This document shows positions 15,201 to 27,960 of a DNA stretch of 64,000 bases, in pieces. The stretch comes from Puffinus mauretanicus. Taxonomy: Eukaryota > Chordata > Aves > Procellariiformes > Procellariidae. The notes below the pieces were generated by a model, which saw only the letters and a list, made by a program, of their open reading frames with translations, was not told the DNA's origin and did not search any database. Numbering within the stretch: position 1 is the first letter of the stretch; every line of letters starts with the position of its first letter. The position numbers and the translations under genes are program-made. Where the stretch lies: NCBI GenBank assembly GCA_023333565.1, contig JAJKFH010002446.1:186001-250000 (forward strand), in the 5' to 3' direction.

Positions 15201-18200
15201 AAGTTCAGACTTTCAATATTCCCCACGAAAGTCACTTGAAAAAACAGAAATATTTAAAATTCACATTTTATCAGGTGACTTTACCATTTTAGGCTTCTCA
15301 GCACAGTTTATATTTCATATCAACTTCTGATTCCAAGAATAGGTATTAGGATTTCTAGTGCCAATTCAAGTTAGATATTCAGAGAAATAAGCTGCAGTTT
15401 GAATTCTAATCATGCAAGCTTATTCAAGTAATACTTGCATTGTCCAAACCAAAGCAGCTTATTCCTCTTTAGCATTTTATTTTTTGGTGATTGAGATTCT
15501 GTAGAGGTCTGGGTCCATTATTTCCTACACGAGTGAGTGTGGTAGGGTAAAAATATCTAACTCAGGCATTATATTCAGTTGCTTGAAGTTTGAGGGAAGC
15601 AAATGAAGTCCGCTTCAGCAATGCAGAACGGGCCATCTAGTTGTGTTGGAAATTCAGACCTGTACCTACTCAAACTTTTCAGCAGTTTCCAAAACATCAA
15701 CTAGCAGCAGAAAAAGACAGCTTCCTTTATGCTTCATCACATATATTTGGCTACAAGGTTATGAATAAAAGTTTCCTGGCCCTGTTTGAAAATGGTCCAA
15801 CCTTGTAAGTAGTGGGGATCGGATGCCCTGCTTTCACAGCCCACTTTCCCCCACACCACTCCGATCACAACTACAGCCATGTCAGTGCAAGGAGGGTATG
15901 TGACAAGGCTTGAAGAGCCTTCCAAAGCACCTCCAATCTCACACCTTTCATCCACATAAGCAAATCAGCAACTCCCAGCATTTAAACATCCTACTACCTT
16001 TGCACATCCAAACCTCCAGTGTCACCCAATGACTGTTAATCACCCCTTTACCATTCCAAAGATGATCTGACAGCAGGCCAGATGATTAACTAACTCAAGG
16101 AAACAAGTGCCTCAGGATAGGCTAATGGCAAAGTATTTGAAGTATAAGGGAATCCCACACCAAATGCAAATTATCCAAATTTTTTGACTTCTTGATTTAG
16201 ACTCAGAAAGGAAACTGAAGTTACACACTTCCAAAACCAACTCTTGCATAAAATGCAGAAAACTGCTTTATATTAACATGCCTGTAACAATGGCCACAAG
16301 AGTACAGACACATAGCAAGCCTAGCACGCAGTACAAATGGAAACAAGTTACCTAAGTTTGGAAGCTAGGTCCTTGCTCTGTATCTTTAGGTTCTGTTTGC
16401 AAGGAAAGCACATTGCAATATTTACTTTGAATTATTAGCAATTGTTTCTCTAACCTCAACAAGCATGGCACTAATCACTGATCTTAAAAATGGGGGGAGG
16501 AAGGGGGAACAAGAGTAAGTACATCTCAGCCAGTTTTTCTTAACCCAAGATGAAATCAAGGTCGTCATTTCTTTTAAATCACCAAAACCTCTCAGCAAAC
16601 CTTTCAAGCAGCATTATCTACCCATTATGCTCGCAGCTTATCAGTTACTGCTAGAAACTGGGTTCTTTGTGTCCTAAGCAAGCAACAGAACATTAAGGGA
16701 AGCCTGACTAAAATACTTCAGGAATTTGTGAAGTCAGCACCTTTGGTAGAAATGGATTGCAGCCTCAGCAACACAAAAATCAAAATCCCACCCCCTGTGC
16801 ACACAGCTGTAGCAGTGAGTTGACAGGAACACCCATAATCAAACAGCAAATTCATATCTGAAGGTTTATTCTCTCAAAGTTAAAAACTTGCATACCGTAT
16901 GTACAAAAGCCTGTTCTGAATAATTCCTTCAGGTTGTTCTATTTTGAATGCAGTACATAATCTTATCTAGACCTTGACCAAACATAAATAGCATAGCAAC
17001 TAGCTGGTGATAAAAGTTTAACTCCATACATTGGAAATCAAGTTGAATGATTAAGTCTTAAGCTGTCTCCGCGTTACTGATTACCATCTATACGTGCCTG
17101 AAATTGCAGTTTTAGAGAGCAGCACCAGCACATTGGGTGTTAAATGTCACTGAGGAGAGCAACCTAACAATGCTTAGGACAACTCACAAGTTAAAACGAA
17201 GCTGAAGTATCTAAAAACAAATTTCCTGAACTCCAGCAGTTATATTACATGATAACTTTATTCAAACTTAATTTATTGTTTACATTAGAGGATGACAAAG
17301 CAAAACAAAACCTCACAGTGGCAGGTAGCTTCAGTTTGTTCCATGTACAGGGAAAAAGAAAATAAAAGTATCAAAAAAACAAGGACCAATTTTTAGCTAG
17401 ATCTCTGTCCCACTAAGCCGGTGGATGGCGGATGGGGGGGCAGGGGCTGTTAAAGAAAGTGTATTTGATTAACTGAGAAGTTTCCATCACATTACTCAGC
17501 CATGGTAACACTCACTGAATAATTTCTACATGCATATTTGATTTTTACCATCACTAGAAACACTTAAGTAACCTTAAGGATAGTTAAAAAGGAAGATAAG
17601 ACCACTACTGATGACAGTTGAAGGAGCACTGTGCCGCAGAACTAGAGGCTTACATTTCAAAGCTTGCAAAGGCAATTGCCCTGCCTCACTTCCAGGCTGT
17701 TACACAGCTCCCAGTTTCAAGAAATTATCAGAGCTGTATTCCAACAAAACGTGCTGTAGCCAAGCTATTCAACTTGGAGAGGCTTAACAAAGGTCATGTC
17801 ATGTATACAAACTGATGGGTAGGACAGTATTTAAGCCAGAGTACAAGAAGATTATGTTCCACATCAGTTCAGGCCACATCCTTCTCACTTCCACTTATTC
17901 AGGCTTCTTCCAGTTTAGCAAGACTATGATTAAATATCCATAACAAATTATTAAAAGAGGTGATTGCAAGCCTGTAAGTTTTGGCTGGCTATTTTGCAGA
18001 AAAGACATATACTGTTTATAGCCTTAGAGCGCTAGTACATGACTGCTGTTAGTCTTCTCCAAGATGAGTACCTGAGCAAACAGATACCCAGCCACAACAC
18101 TGTCCAAGGCACTTACGAGCGATTATTTCACCTTTGGCAGTTCGCCAGGCTCCAGACTCCACTGTGCTGCCTACTGCCTTCATTAGGCAAGGTAAATTTA

Positions 18201-21200
18201 GTCTGCAGTGCACTATTATCTTTAATTACCATCTTGTTTAACAAAGATAGACTAGTGAACATCAAAAGTCATCCAGCTCTTCAGGGAGCCAATTACTATT
18301 CTTAAATCTCGCAGTAATCCAGGCTACAGTCAGAGCTTCAGTACTGCATAAATAACACTTCCATATCTCACGTTGGAGTTTTGCATTACAATCTAAGAGA
18401 AGAATGAGAAAACAGAAGTTACAGGAAAGGGATTTATTGAGTCTGTTCATTTGAAGGAAACATTTGACATTCCCTAATACTAACTTGGCAGCAGGGCTGC
18501 AAGATTAAGCAAGTGCTTCAAGGTTGGAATTAGTGGGCTGCTTGTGGCTCACTTAGTGACTTGCTCCATCAGGATTAATTTGTTGCTATACTAACTGTAG
18601 ACTGCCTAAGCCAAGTTTGAGGCACAAAGCACATCCGTGCTGATTAACTAGAACTGCTACAGGTTCTTAGCTTCATATAAACCATTTAGAGTCCAGTATA
18701 TATCTGATCAAGTCTACACATTTATTTCCCAAAGGAAGAGAGAAGCAGTTGTTCTATACAAGTGCCTGCACAAATACTGAGCAGAGAGATTTCTGCAGGC
18801 AAGTTCTTGAGAGACAGGTGTCTTGACATTTAAAGCAAAAAAAAATTGCTTCAGAAAAGTTTAGATGTTCCCAGTACTCATCTGGCTCCAATCTGCTTAT
18901 GACCAGCAGCCAGTGTAATTGAGCCCCCCAATAATTCATTTATTTTGAATTTATGCACAAGTCAGAACTGTTACATTGTGTTACCTCTTAGCCTTACTTG
19001 CCCTGTGGCTACCTGGCACATCTATAATCATAGAATTGTCATTATTAGCGTGAAGAACTATAAAGCATGTTGGATAGGAGGTTCTATTAGCATAAGAAAA
19101 AGCTTGCCAGCATTCTATCATGCTTCTTGAAGGCAAGTAGTAGTGTCAGTTATTCTTTGTGGCACTACCATTTGTTTAACAGAACATGCCTCTGTTCACA
19201 TTCAGTTATTGAACAGGCCTTGAAGACAACTCTAGTCTTCTGTTTAGGAGAGCAGTAATACCAATGCTACCAAGGCTAAGAGCAGCAGCTTCTCCTCTGA
19301 ACTCCGTAATGGCTAAGAACATCTACTTGGGAAGAACACAGTTCTTACACAAAGGATAAATTCTCAATTTTAAAGATGATGTTAGATGTTTTCCTTGAGA
19401 GCTGCGAGTCATTCTTTTCCAAATGTAAGAATTTTTCTGTTTTGTTATGTTTTCATTAGATGCTTATTAGGAGCATCTAAGCTGATCGGCGAGTTAGGTG
19501 GGAGAGACAGTCAAACTGCTACTAGCTTCCCTTCAGCAAAATATGTTGACACAGTTTCATAATCAGTTTGATTCAAGGCTGTACTACTTAAAAGACAACA
19601 ACTCCAGACTGTTCCTTAGCACTGCTCTCCTCCTGGCATACACATTCCTGCTACTACCTCGTACTGCTGCAGGTCAGTTAGGGGGCCAAACAGCCGAAAG
19701 CAAAACTAATTTAATACCCAAAGGGGAAGTCCTATCAGCTTTACTACAAGTGATAATGCCAGCAGAAGACGTAACTAGGTAGAGAGCAAGTTCACCACAT
19801 TCACCATCCAAACACACTTCAGTTGGCATAAAGCAATCAAATTACCCACTTGCCTTTCCTATTGCTAAAACAGCTTACAAGTGTGATGCTAAGACTACAT
19901 TGCATTCTTAAACACTGCTGTCAGGGGACAGAGAAAGAAACTGCATGAAAGAGCAGGCCCAAATCAAAACAAATACTAGCATCTCGACAGTAAAAGTGGT
20001 GCAAATACTTCTACGTGAATATTTTCCTATAAGTAATCAGTGCATCCATTCTTGCCTTTGTGAAAGATCTTTTATAGTACTTACATCTCGTATCAGTAAA
20101 TTAAACCACTACTTTTACCTGCCAGCAGGACAGATACTCACATTACAGCTCTAGAGCATAGATTAGCAATTTGCTATACAGATCATTAGCTTCATGAAGT
20201 AAAACACCAAATCCACCCTCCACCTCTCCCTAATTTCTCAGCTGGTTATTTAGCACAGCAGGGAAGAGGGCCAAAACAGAGGCAGGTTACACAGCAACAC
20301 ATTGGAGGGGTCTGTTTGCTGTATGCCTGCCCTCACATTATCCAAGTTTGTTTGCATAAATTCCTTCACTTAGCTAAACTATCTAGAGTACTACAATAGA
20401 GGTGCAAGTTCCAGGTCCACCTGAGTATGTCTGAAGGAGGATGCTGGTGCTATTGTTTATAAACTCACTGCGCAACTAATCCAAAGAGACTACTATATAA
20501 TACTGCACCTTCACAAGACATTAGTATGGCTTCAGTTTCGTTCCGAAATTGACCAGTTCAGGGCTGCAGAACAAGAAGCTTTTTACTTAATGATGTACTA
20601 ACATCCTGTTATGAACAAAAACATGAGTGCATGCTGTCCTTTCACAAGATGTGTTTGATCAGAGGAAAGAAGTGCCTGTCTGTCCTGTTGAAGATCATGA
20701 ATGGCACAAAGGCAATTGAAGATTGTTGTGCCTTGGGACATCCTGTTGTGATTAGATATCCATTACTACAGACAAAGAGATCAGTGACCTACTGATCACA
20801 TTGAAGAACTCTGTAGTGTATATTTTCTTATATTCTGCACAGTAAGTGAACTACTATCCACAGAACTGACTTCTTCCTCCAGTATGCTACTAGAGATTTG
20901 CCCCTAGAACAACACTTCTCATGAAACAGCAGGGAGTCACAGGCTTTACTGTAATCCAGTAACCCATTAACTCCTTGTCCTCATAAGGGAAGGGAAATAA
21001 ATGCGAAAGAGCACACAGCGGCTTCCAAATCCTATCACAATTCAGATACTCTAATTGCAGCAATTTAATACTTTAGTAATTTTAGGTGCCTACCATGGAT
21101 GCTTTTTTCCTAACTAGGCACCACAAGTTAAGAAAAACACTACAGCTCAAACTGTGAAAGAGTTTGAGGAGTAACTAGATAATAGGGTCGAGATTAAGAC

Positions 21201-24200
21201 CACATCTTTCCCCAAATTAATTGAAAGCTTACTGGAAGCTCACATCTGACTTTATGACATATAGGGCACCTATTTGGCAGTTTAGTTGACAAAACTACAT
21301 TGACTCCTATCAAAAGAGAAGCTTTAAACTAAGAAGATATGTAAAAGCAGAAGTGCGAAGTTAGGCTACTACATAAAGCAGCTCCTTGACTGAGCAGCAT
21401 TTAAGTAGTCATTTCCTTGACCAGTATTTTCACACTGTACAGTTATACTCTCTTCAACAGGATAAGGCAGTATTTGCACTGTTTTAGTACAAGTCACTGT
21501 GGACTCTCTTCTACCTTAGTTCACAGTCAAGTAATAGAATAATAGTTTGAGTCTCCTAGTTTAACTCCTAAAGTCTCCCAGTTTAACTATCACTTCTAAA
21601 CTACTGTTCCAGGGGTCTTAAAAATCCTGTATGAGCTCATTAATTGGTACAGATTTGGGGGTTGGACTAGACGACCTTTAAAGGTCCCTTCCAGCCCAAA
21701 CCATGCTATGATTCTACGATATGCAATAGTCTCTGCAATAGTCCTCAACTTCCTCTTACCAATGCTGATGGGCAGCCTTTATCCAAAGGATTTCAAATTC
21801 AGCAGATCTTATGTTGTATTTTCCAATGTCTCTAATGGAGATGTTGGATGTCACATGAAAGATTCTAGCTCTTCACTACCTCTCATCTATGAGTTACCAT
21901 CTTCACCTACTCTCCTCTTTTCTCATGCACAAATTCAACATGTGTAAAAAACAGACAAATAAACAAAAAACCAAAAACAAACAAACAAAACACCCCCCCC
22001 TCAAAACACCACCAGCCCCTTAGAGTTCCATGAAATGACCACAAGGAAGTTAAGACAGGGAGCCCATGGGCAGAACACTAGTTTTGTTTTACACATCCTC
22101 CTCAGATTAATCTCATGCTAATTGTATTTTCCTTAAATCACTCTCCCGCAAATAGTAGCAAGAGATGCAAGACTTAGTGCTTATTATAGCTCTAAGCAGC
22201 ACGCTGTTAGGGTTTTTTCAGGCCAGAAACTGTCCATATTAGATGAGCGGCCATAGCCTTGCAAAAGAAGTAGGAGAGCAAATCAGGATGCCTTGCCTTC
22301 AAATTTCTTCAAAGAAATAAGTAATCTAAGAATACAAATAAGTCATTGACTGCCTACAGAAGTAACTCAAATCCTACTTTAAAACTATACCCAATGCAAA
22401 TAAGAACCTACACCTCAGAGGAGCAATGCAGTAGCTTTACTCTACACACTGAAAGCCAAATTACTGACATACAGCATTAGAACAAGCTGTATGTGCCCAA
22501 CTCACCCTATCTGAAGTTTGTTGCACTGTGTGGCTGTTCTCACGGAGAACAAATAACTATACACACCCACGTGGTCATTTAATACATGTGCATGCCCCTC
22601 CCACATACACAGGTAATGCACTCCATTATCTACCATTCAGTCAAAAGTGTGATCATCGTATGACAAATTTCATGAACCACTCTTTTAATCACCACTTGCT
22701 TATCCATAACCTGATGCACCAGTCCCAATTCAGTGAAGCAAAGCTACTGAAGTCAGACTTCAAGAGGCTTCAGCCTCTGGACACTCTCCCTATCCAGTAC
22801 AAAGAAGAATTAATGCATTAAATTCATGAGAAGAGATAGATCTTTGTTTAATGTATCTGTTGGGTTTTATTTAAGGAAAAAATATAGCCTGAGGAGAAAG
22901 GAACAGTATCTTGGAACACAACATATACAGAAACGTTTGGAGAACAAACTACAGGAATCCTTCCTCCCTCTGTCCAACTTCCAAGGCGACACTGAAAAGG
23001 TAAGAAAGTAGTGAGGGAAATGAAGAACTGTCTTGTCCTCCAAGCCTGTGGCAAAAGCAGCTTTTGCCTCTGTTTAGACCCATTTCATCAACCCAAGAGT
23101 AGATGACTTCCTGATTTTACAGTGGAGGAAGGGGTTACCAGTAGTACACTTAATATTGTAATAGAAACTATTTCTACACTACCACCTCCAAAAGAAAGGA
23201 GAAAAGCAAGCTTTCCTAGTTTTCAGGGTGAATAGCAGATAATACAGTTGTTGCAACAGAATAGGTTGTGTGACAAATGACTTAAGAATCCTTCATCACC
23301 AAATAAGCATAAAGCTATTCTCAAAAAATGAAAGCAGACTCCTGACAGTGTGTCTGTCAACTAAGACAGATGGAGAGTTTATAAAGCACCATCTTGCACA
23401 AGCCAAATCACTTCAGCAGTTCTGCAGTACATACACAAAAAAAGATTTAACTATTTATACTATTTAAAAGTAAGTATTTCTTGCAGGAGTCCATATGCTT
23501 GTAACACATGCGGATCTTGTTGGGTTTTAGCTCGTGAGGCACTTCATCCAAAAAGTGACAAGGACTCTTCCTGACCTGAGCTCCTCAGCCTGGATGGCAC
23601 TTCACCAAACCACAGGATTCAGAGCTTTCCAGCTCCACTACCACCACAATCTATTTTACAGCATAGCCACGCCTTGCTATTTTCTCAGTGGGCCACATTA
23701 ACTAAGTGCTAATTAACTGGGCTATCTTAACCAAGTACTTCAGTTCAGCTTTCAGTCTATAGTTTTCTTGTCTCTTCTCTGGCATCTACAAAAGATAAGC
23801 TCAAAAGCTATTTGCTATACTATTTCATATATGTTATAAAACAATCCAACTGAGCAAGTTTCTAGAAAAGCCCATGCATCTACTGGCAGTTGTCAGGCAT
23901 TTAAAAGGGTTATTTTCTTAAAAACTCTTTTTTTTCCTGCCATCTGCACTAGGACCTCTATATGCAAAATACAGAGCTTACAACAAGAAGCTGCCCTGAA
24001 ACAAAATTCTGGAAAGCTATCAGGAACTGCAGGTTAAATCATTTTCTTATACTATTGGGTTTTGAAAATTCACTTGATATTTGTATGAATAAAGAACATT
24101 TTGCTTTGAAAAAGTGACTCAATATCACAGTTTCACGGAGACTAGAGCAAAGTCAAAGTGTTAAGAAGCACTTCTGCCCCTTAAAATAGTTTACAATTGC

Positions 24201-27200
24201 TGCTACAAGTAGTATGCTGACTTTTTAATGAAAAGCTTTACAGACTTTTGAGAAATCAGTGTATTTTAAGTAGACTTTTAAAAGTCACATAGAAAGCAAT
24301 TCTTATATTCGAAGTCATATGTGGCATAGAAGCATTTAACACTCAGACCAAGAAGTTTAATAGATAACCCGAGTGCCAAAAATATGCCTAACTGACACAG
24401 AAGTGACAACCAACCCTTTAACTATTAAAGACAGACTGTCAGTGTGAGCTGTTCATCCACTCACAATCAACTAGAGTTGTAAGCACTGAAAATTGCTACC
24501 AAGTAAGACTTTTTTGAAGCCTGTAACAGACTGGTAAAAACAGATAGGCAAGACAGGCATTACTCCCAAATCAGTAATATGATAAACTTTAAGATAATGA
24601 TGCATTATTTAGTGCTGCAGACGTTGTAACTACAAATGCCCAAGAAATAAGACTTGATGTAAGAAGATTACGCATTTCCAAAGGTAAACAGTCTAAATTT
24701 ACATAAGTATCCTCCTGAAGTTTAGGTTATTTTATTACCTTGAAATCACATGCTGTGCATCCACCTAAGCACAGTTAGCACACAACAACTGCATTTTAAT
24801 TTTTCAGCAAAATCTATAATGCAGATTCCTCATCTGTGCAAAATCTTTCAGACCATGTTTCAACATTACTCATAATCTGGAAGGGCTGTAGGCAAACTAA
24901 AAACGTCAGGTAATACTACCTTATGGTAGTATTACAAAGAGATAAATGAGATCAACAAAGCCAAAATTAAGACTGAAATTCAGAATGCCAGCAGGCATTT
25001 TGCACATCGGTGCAACTGTCAGATATTTAGTCCAACTTTATGGCTAGAAACAGAGGTTAAGAGCTGCACTTGGTGTCTAGCATTGCTCCCATCTCAAAAC
25101 AGGAATATTTTCTTAGATTTACAAGTCAAAAGATTCTGTTCACCTAAACAGCTGTTACTTTTTGTTCTCGACAAATATCTAGCTCCACACACTGAAGAGG
25201 GAAAGATGGAACTTAAGCCAATACCAGTGCCTGCAAAGCAAGAGAGTCTCTAGAGAGTGCTCTCAAGTATTTTTGGGAATCTTAGTCAGCATACACCAGC
25301 CCATGGTTAGCTGGCAACACTTGGAGCTCCCTTAAAGGAAAAAGATTCAAATGCCATTAGACAGCTATTTGGAAGCTGCATAGATCACCTACTAGTGGGA
25401 ACTATCAGCTCTTTCGCAGCTATTTGAAAGATGTAGTTACTTTCTTCATTATGAAGATAAGAAAGATACAAAAGTAATTACAGCTCCCAAATAGCTGTCT
25501 GGACAGGGACAAAACATTTGAGAAATATCAGTATTTGTTTAAACAGTGAAAGTGTTAATGTTTTATTTGTTTCACAAGCTAGTTACATCTTTGTCACTCT
25601 TGCACACAATGAGAGCACGAGAGGTTTGTTGTCCAATCTGGACAGAGAGGTGGTTGTTCCATCAGAGTTCTCACACTGCCTACGCACTGGCAAGCTTGTG
25701 GGGAAATCAGTAGTAAATTTGTTCTATCCTACTACCTTCAATCTTGTTATTCCACATCTCTAAACATAGGTTAGGTTCCTAAGAGCTTGAATGTTTCTCT
25801 CATGTTCCCTTCCACTGAATTCCACTCAAAACAAGAGTGGACAAATGTGTTAACCAACTGCAAGACATAAGAGACATTGAAAAATAAAATCATACTGCTA
25901 CTAGCTAAATCAATGAAAACAATCATTAAAAAAAATAGCTGGTAGATACAACAGCAAGTCTTAAATGCTGTGACACCAGGTGAAACTACATTACACATGC
26001 AGCTTGCATAGAATACCAGGGCACTGGAAAATTTTCAGTAAATAGTTGAGCCAACCAAAGCACAAGAGCATTCACAAAATCTTGAACTGATACACAACAC
26101 ATTTTATAAGTCTTCTTCTACACATACAAGAGTGAAGTCTGAAGAAACCTAAGGACCTGCAACTCTGTTCTGAAAAAACGCTGAGACAGCTTCTGCTGTA
26201 AGGAAGATTAACAACCTTGAATTTTATATACGAAGCTCCTGTTTACACGGCTAGAAGTCCAAATCACCTCAATTTAGTTTAAGGAAACTCTGCATTTAAA
26301 CGGTCTCATTTTATTGGTATAATTTTCTCTCCAGCTTTTTGTATTAGAAGTCATCAACATGAAGAGTCTTCCAAGCTGGTGTGGTTATCCCAATACAAGC
26401 CTAGTTAGATCATCATAATTTGCATTAAAAAATTCTCCAAATCCACTTTCATCTGTTAGAGAGGAAACTGTATTGCCATTGCTTTTAAAGTAGCCTCAAG
26501 TAATCTACAGAGACACACAGGTGGACAAAATAGAGCTGTTTCAACACACCAACCACAGTGACCTTAGCCCTTCCCCAGGCAACTCCTGCCACATCATACA
26601 CTTAGATCTCTAACTCAGATTAATATTAACCTGCTATCACATGCAATTCTCAGTCAAAAAGGAAAGCTGAGCACTTAAGTGTGCCCCCAGACACACATCC
26701 TTGCCCCCACACCAAGCAGCAGCAGATTTGTACTCCTCCTCTCCGCCCTACACGCTCGCAGGCATGCTCCCCCCTCTTCCCTCGGGGGGACACTTACTCG
26801 CACCCCTCGCCATCCCATTTTTAATTACACAGATCCTAAGAGCCAATTTAAGCCAAGCCTAGGCATACCCACAGAAGGCGCTGCTCGCAGGCACCCTTAC
26901 AGAGGCCTGCTTTCCATCAGTGACGTTTTGAATTGAAAGCCGTTCACGAATTTGGAAGGAGACCAGAGACGCCTCTCTCTGGCCCGCCACAAACCCACCC
27001 GCACCCCCAACAGACGCCGGCTTCGCTTTAGCGCCTTATAAACGACGACACGGGGCACCAGCCCCTCAGCACCCGCTTCCGCCGGGGCAGCGGCCACAAC
27101 ACCCAGCGCCCCTCCGCAGCGGCGGGGGGCAGGGGAGGGAGGCAAACACCCCAACCAACCCTCCCAAAACGCACAAACCAACCCAAACCCACAGCCAAAA

Positions 27201-27490
27201 GCCTTAGCCTGCCCGCCCGCCGCGCCGCCTCCCCCGCCGCCCCCCAGGGCGCGTCGCCATTTCGTGAGGCAGGAGCGCTCCGAGCAGCCCGCTGCGGCGG
27301 GTAGAGGGAAGAGGAGAGCGCTGGGGAGGAGATTGAGGGAAAGAAGCCCCGGACCCACGGGGCAACGGCCGGCCCGGCCCAGGCCCCAGGCCCCAGCCCC
27401 ACCGCGCCTCAGCCGCCACTCACAGTTCCGGATATCGGAGATGAAGACCGCCAGACCCCGCATCCCATCGCCCTTCGACACCGCAGGCAT
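192..27490 (-). CDS. AP2A2: AP2A2, AP-2 adaptor alpha-2 subunit, N-terminal part (exons 1-6 of a longer gene)
   Basis: The alpha large subunit of the AP-2 heterotetramer selects cargo and recruits clathrin at PI(4,5)P2-rich plasma membrane. Six exons join in frame to about 235 residues of a family protein of roughly 940, so only the start of the alpha-solenoid trunk is present; the rest of the trunk, hinge and ear lie left of the window. The N terminus [20 protein letters not shown] is diagnostic of alpha-adaptin. Residues SKKKY (54-58) form the known phosphoinositide-binding patch and are intact. Isoform alpha-2 rather than alpha-1 is read from exon 5-6 residues such as [12 protein letters not shown] and [11 protein letters not shown], and from CHID1 lying head to head next door, as in human. 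No frameshift or stop was seen. Boundaries were set by hand, all GT-AG. Confidence 0.96.
294..906 (-). other. AP2A2: AP2A2 intron 5
   Basis: 613 bp between confirmed exons. No gene, repeat family or RNA is recognised in it. Confidence 0.9.
907..1036 (-). CDS. AP2A2: AP2A2 coding exon 5
   Basis: 130 nt. The acceptor is TGTCTTGCAG and the donor TTG followed by GTAAAT. It encodes [18 protein letters not shown] through [19 protein letters not shown] matches alpha-2. It ends on a full codon. Confidence 0.95.
1037..3413 (-). other. AP2A2: AP2A2 intron 4
   Basis: 2.4 kb. Short open frames here have no family resemblance. No mobile element is recognised. Confidence 0.9.
3414..3607 (-). CDS. AP2A2: AP2A2 coding exon 4
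   Basis: 194 nt. The acceptor is GAATCACAG and the donor GTAGGT. It encodes [18 protein letters not shown] through PKILVA, alpha-solenoid repeats. The final GG joins the first A of the next exon to make Gly158. [10 protein letters not shown] favours alpha-2 over alpha-1. Confidence 0.95.
3608..4238 (-). other. AP2A2: AP2A2 intron 3
   Basis: 631 bp of AT-rich sequence with an A-run near 3780. Nothing else is recognised. Confidence 0.9.
4239..4381 (-). CDS. AP2A2: AP2A2 coding exon 3
   Basis: 143 nt. The acceptor is GCTTTCCAG and the donor GTGAGT. It encodes residues 46-93, including the PIP2-binding lysines of SKKKY and the conserved [18 protein letters not shown] stretch of the first solenoid helices. 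It ends on a full codon (Ile93). Confidence 0.96.
8107..8313 (-). mobile_element. CR1 LINE 3' fragment, 5'-truncated
   Basis: About 207 bp, reversed. The tail AATCATAGAATC is at the left edge, followed by GGTTGGAAAAGACCTTTAAG and the end of ORF2, whose plus-strand text includes CCACTTCCCTGGGCAGCCTG. This is the standard 5'-truncated avian CR1 form. Its truncated end abuts a local tandem duplication. Confidence 0.93.
8314..8361. repeat. 26-bp tandem duplication at CR1 edge
   Basis: GTCATCTTTCTAAGAAAGAA occurs at 8314 and again at 8340, giving nearly two copies with a period of 26. It starts where CR1 homology stops. Confidence 0.85.
10671..10693. repeat. AT-rich perfect palindrome
   Basis: Arms TTATTTTATGT and ACATAAAATAA are exact reverse complements with a one-base spacer. 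It is AT-only apart from one G/C pair, so chance is likely. Confidence 0.8.
13137..13192. repeat. imperfect 28-bp tandem duplication
   Basis: GTCACTGT, then a CTG-AAAACGGA-ACAAGT core, appears twice back to back, with a 2-base gap in the first copy and two substitutions. No known family. Confidence 0.7.
14145..14172 (+). other. G-quadruplex-like G-run in intron 2
   Basis: Four runs of three or more G with loops of 6, 1 and 4 bases, beginning GGGTTAGGAGGGGGTGGG. It lies about 380 bp on the donor (low-coordinate) side of exon 2. Confidence 0.6.
14552..14620 (-). CDS. AP2A2: AP2A2 coding exon 2
   Basis: 69 nt. The acceptor reads TTTTGATTTCAG and the donor GTAAGT. The first two bases complete Cys23; the exon then gives [20 protein letters not shown] (24-43) and FK, a basic helix at the membrane-facing N terminus. 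The last base starts Gly46. Confidence 0.95.
21650..21721 (+). mobile_element. CR1 LINE 3' tail fragment
   Basis: About 70 bp. GGTTGGACTAGACGACCTTT, then the AAGGTCCCTTCCAGCCCAAA type 3' UTR end and the tail ATTCTACGAT, in plus orientation. It is heavily 5'-truncated. Confidence 0.88.
24910..24935. repeat. perfect 11-bp-arm hairpin
   Basis: GTAATACTACC and GGTAGTATTAC are exact reverse complements around a TTAT loop. It is intronic (AP2A2 intron 1). No flanking duplication is seen. Confidence 0.85.
27424..27490 (-). CDS. AP2A2: AP2A2 coding exon 1 with start codon
   Basis: The start ATG is at 27490-27488, with A at -3. The exon codes for 22 residues plus the first base of Cys23. The donor is AACT followed by GTGAGT at 27423. 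The reading frame stays open into the intron but no longer matches the family after the donor, which confirms the splice. It sits in a CpG island with no TATA box seen. Confidence 0.95.
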
Positions 27491-27691
27491 CGTGGCGCGC
27501 GATCACGGCCGCCCAGCGACACGCCAAACCGCCACAACTGCCACCGCCCGCTCTCCCCGCGGGGCTCTTCAGGCCGCTGCCACCGCCGTCGCCCCTGCAG
27601 CGCGCAGGCGCCGGGACGGCTCCCGCGCCCCCGCAGGCGGCGGGCGCGCGAGGCTCTGGCGCCACCTGCCGGGCGGAGGCGGGGCTGCGTC

Positions 27692-27730
27692 GGGCCTCCC
27701 CTCCGGGCCTCCCCTCCGGGCCTCTCCCCC
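27692..27730. repeat. 13-bp triplicated motif in the AP2A2 upstream region
   Basis: GGGCCTCCCCTCC is present three times head to tail, the last copy with a change. It lies about 200 bp upstream of the AP2A2 ATG inside the CpG island and could vary in copy number. Confidence 0.9.
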
Positions 27731-27960
27731 GGCTCCCTGCGCCGCGCCCCAGGTATCCCCGCAGGGTCCGGGCGATCCTGCGGTCCGGGACGGGGGGCTG
27801 CTTGGAGGCTGAGTGCCGCTGCGGGGGCGCGATTACCAGCCACCGCCATCAGAGCAAACGCGCCCAGGCCGACGTGAGAGGTGGCGGCCAGGCGGCCCTT
27901 CCCCGTGAGGGGTCGGCGGCTGGATCCGCGGGTGAAGCCGCTGCGTGCTCCTTGCTCAGG

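Larger units (their letters stand above)
14621..27423 (-). other. AP2A2: AP2A2 intron 1
   Basis: 12.8 kb first intron. It contains a short CR1 tail (21650-21721), an A-rich AAAC-type low-complexity run followed by a C-run near 21950-22001, and an 11-bp-arm hairpin at 24910-24935. The end nearest exon 1 is part of the CpG island. No host gene or known small RNA is recognised. Confidence 0.9.
26960..27960 (-). promoter_or_regulatory. AP2A2: CpG island promoter of AP2A2
   Basis: About 1 kb of GC- and CpG-rich sequence around exon 1, sharply unlike the AT-rich flanks. The stretch upstream of the ATG has several GC-box-like motifs (for example GGCGGGGCTGC near 27680) and no TATA box near the start. 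It is a typical broad housekeeping promoter. Whether it also fires to the right is not shown. Confidence 0.85.

Noticed and set aside
26897..27423. Continuation of the AP2A2 exon 1 frame to a 197-codon protein
   Set aside because: Family similarity stops at the GTGAGT donor and resumes in exon 2 in phase, so this is intron read-through.
27264..27812. Plus-strand 182-codon frame and overlapping frames across the AP2A2 island
   Set aside because: Antisense of a GC-rich promoter and exon 1; low complexity and no family resemblance.
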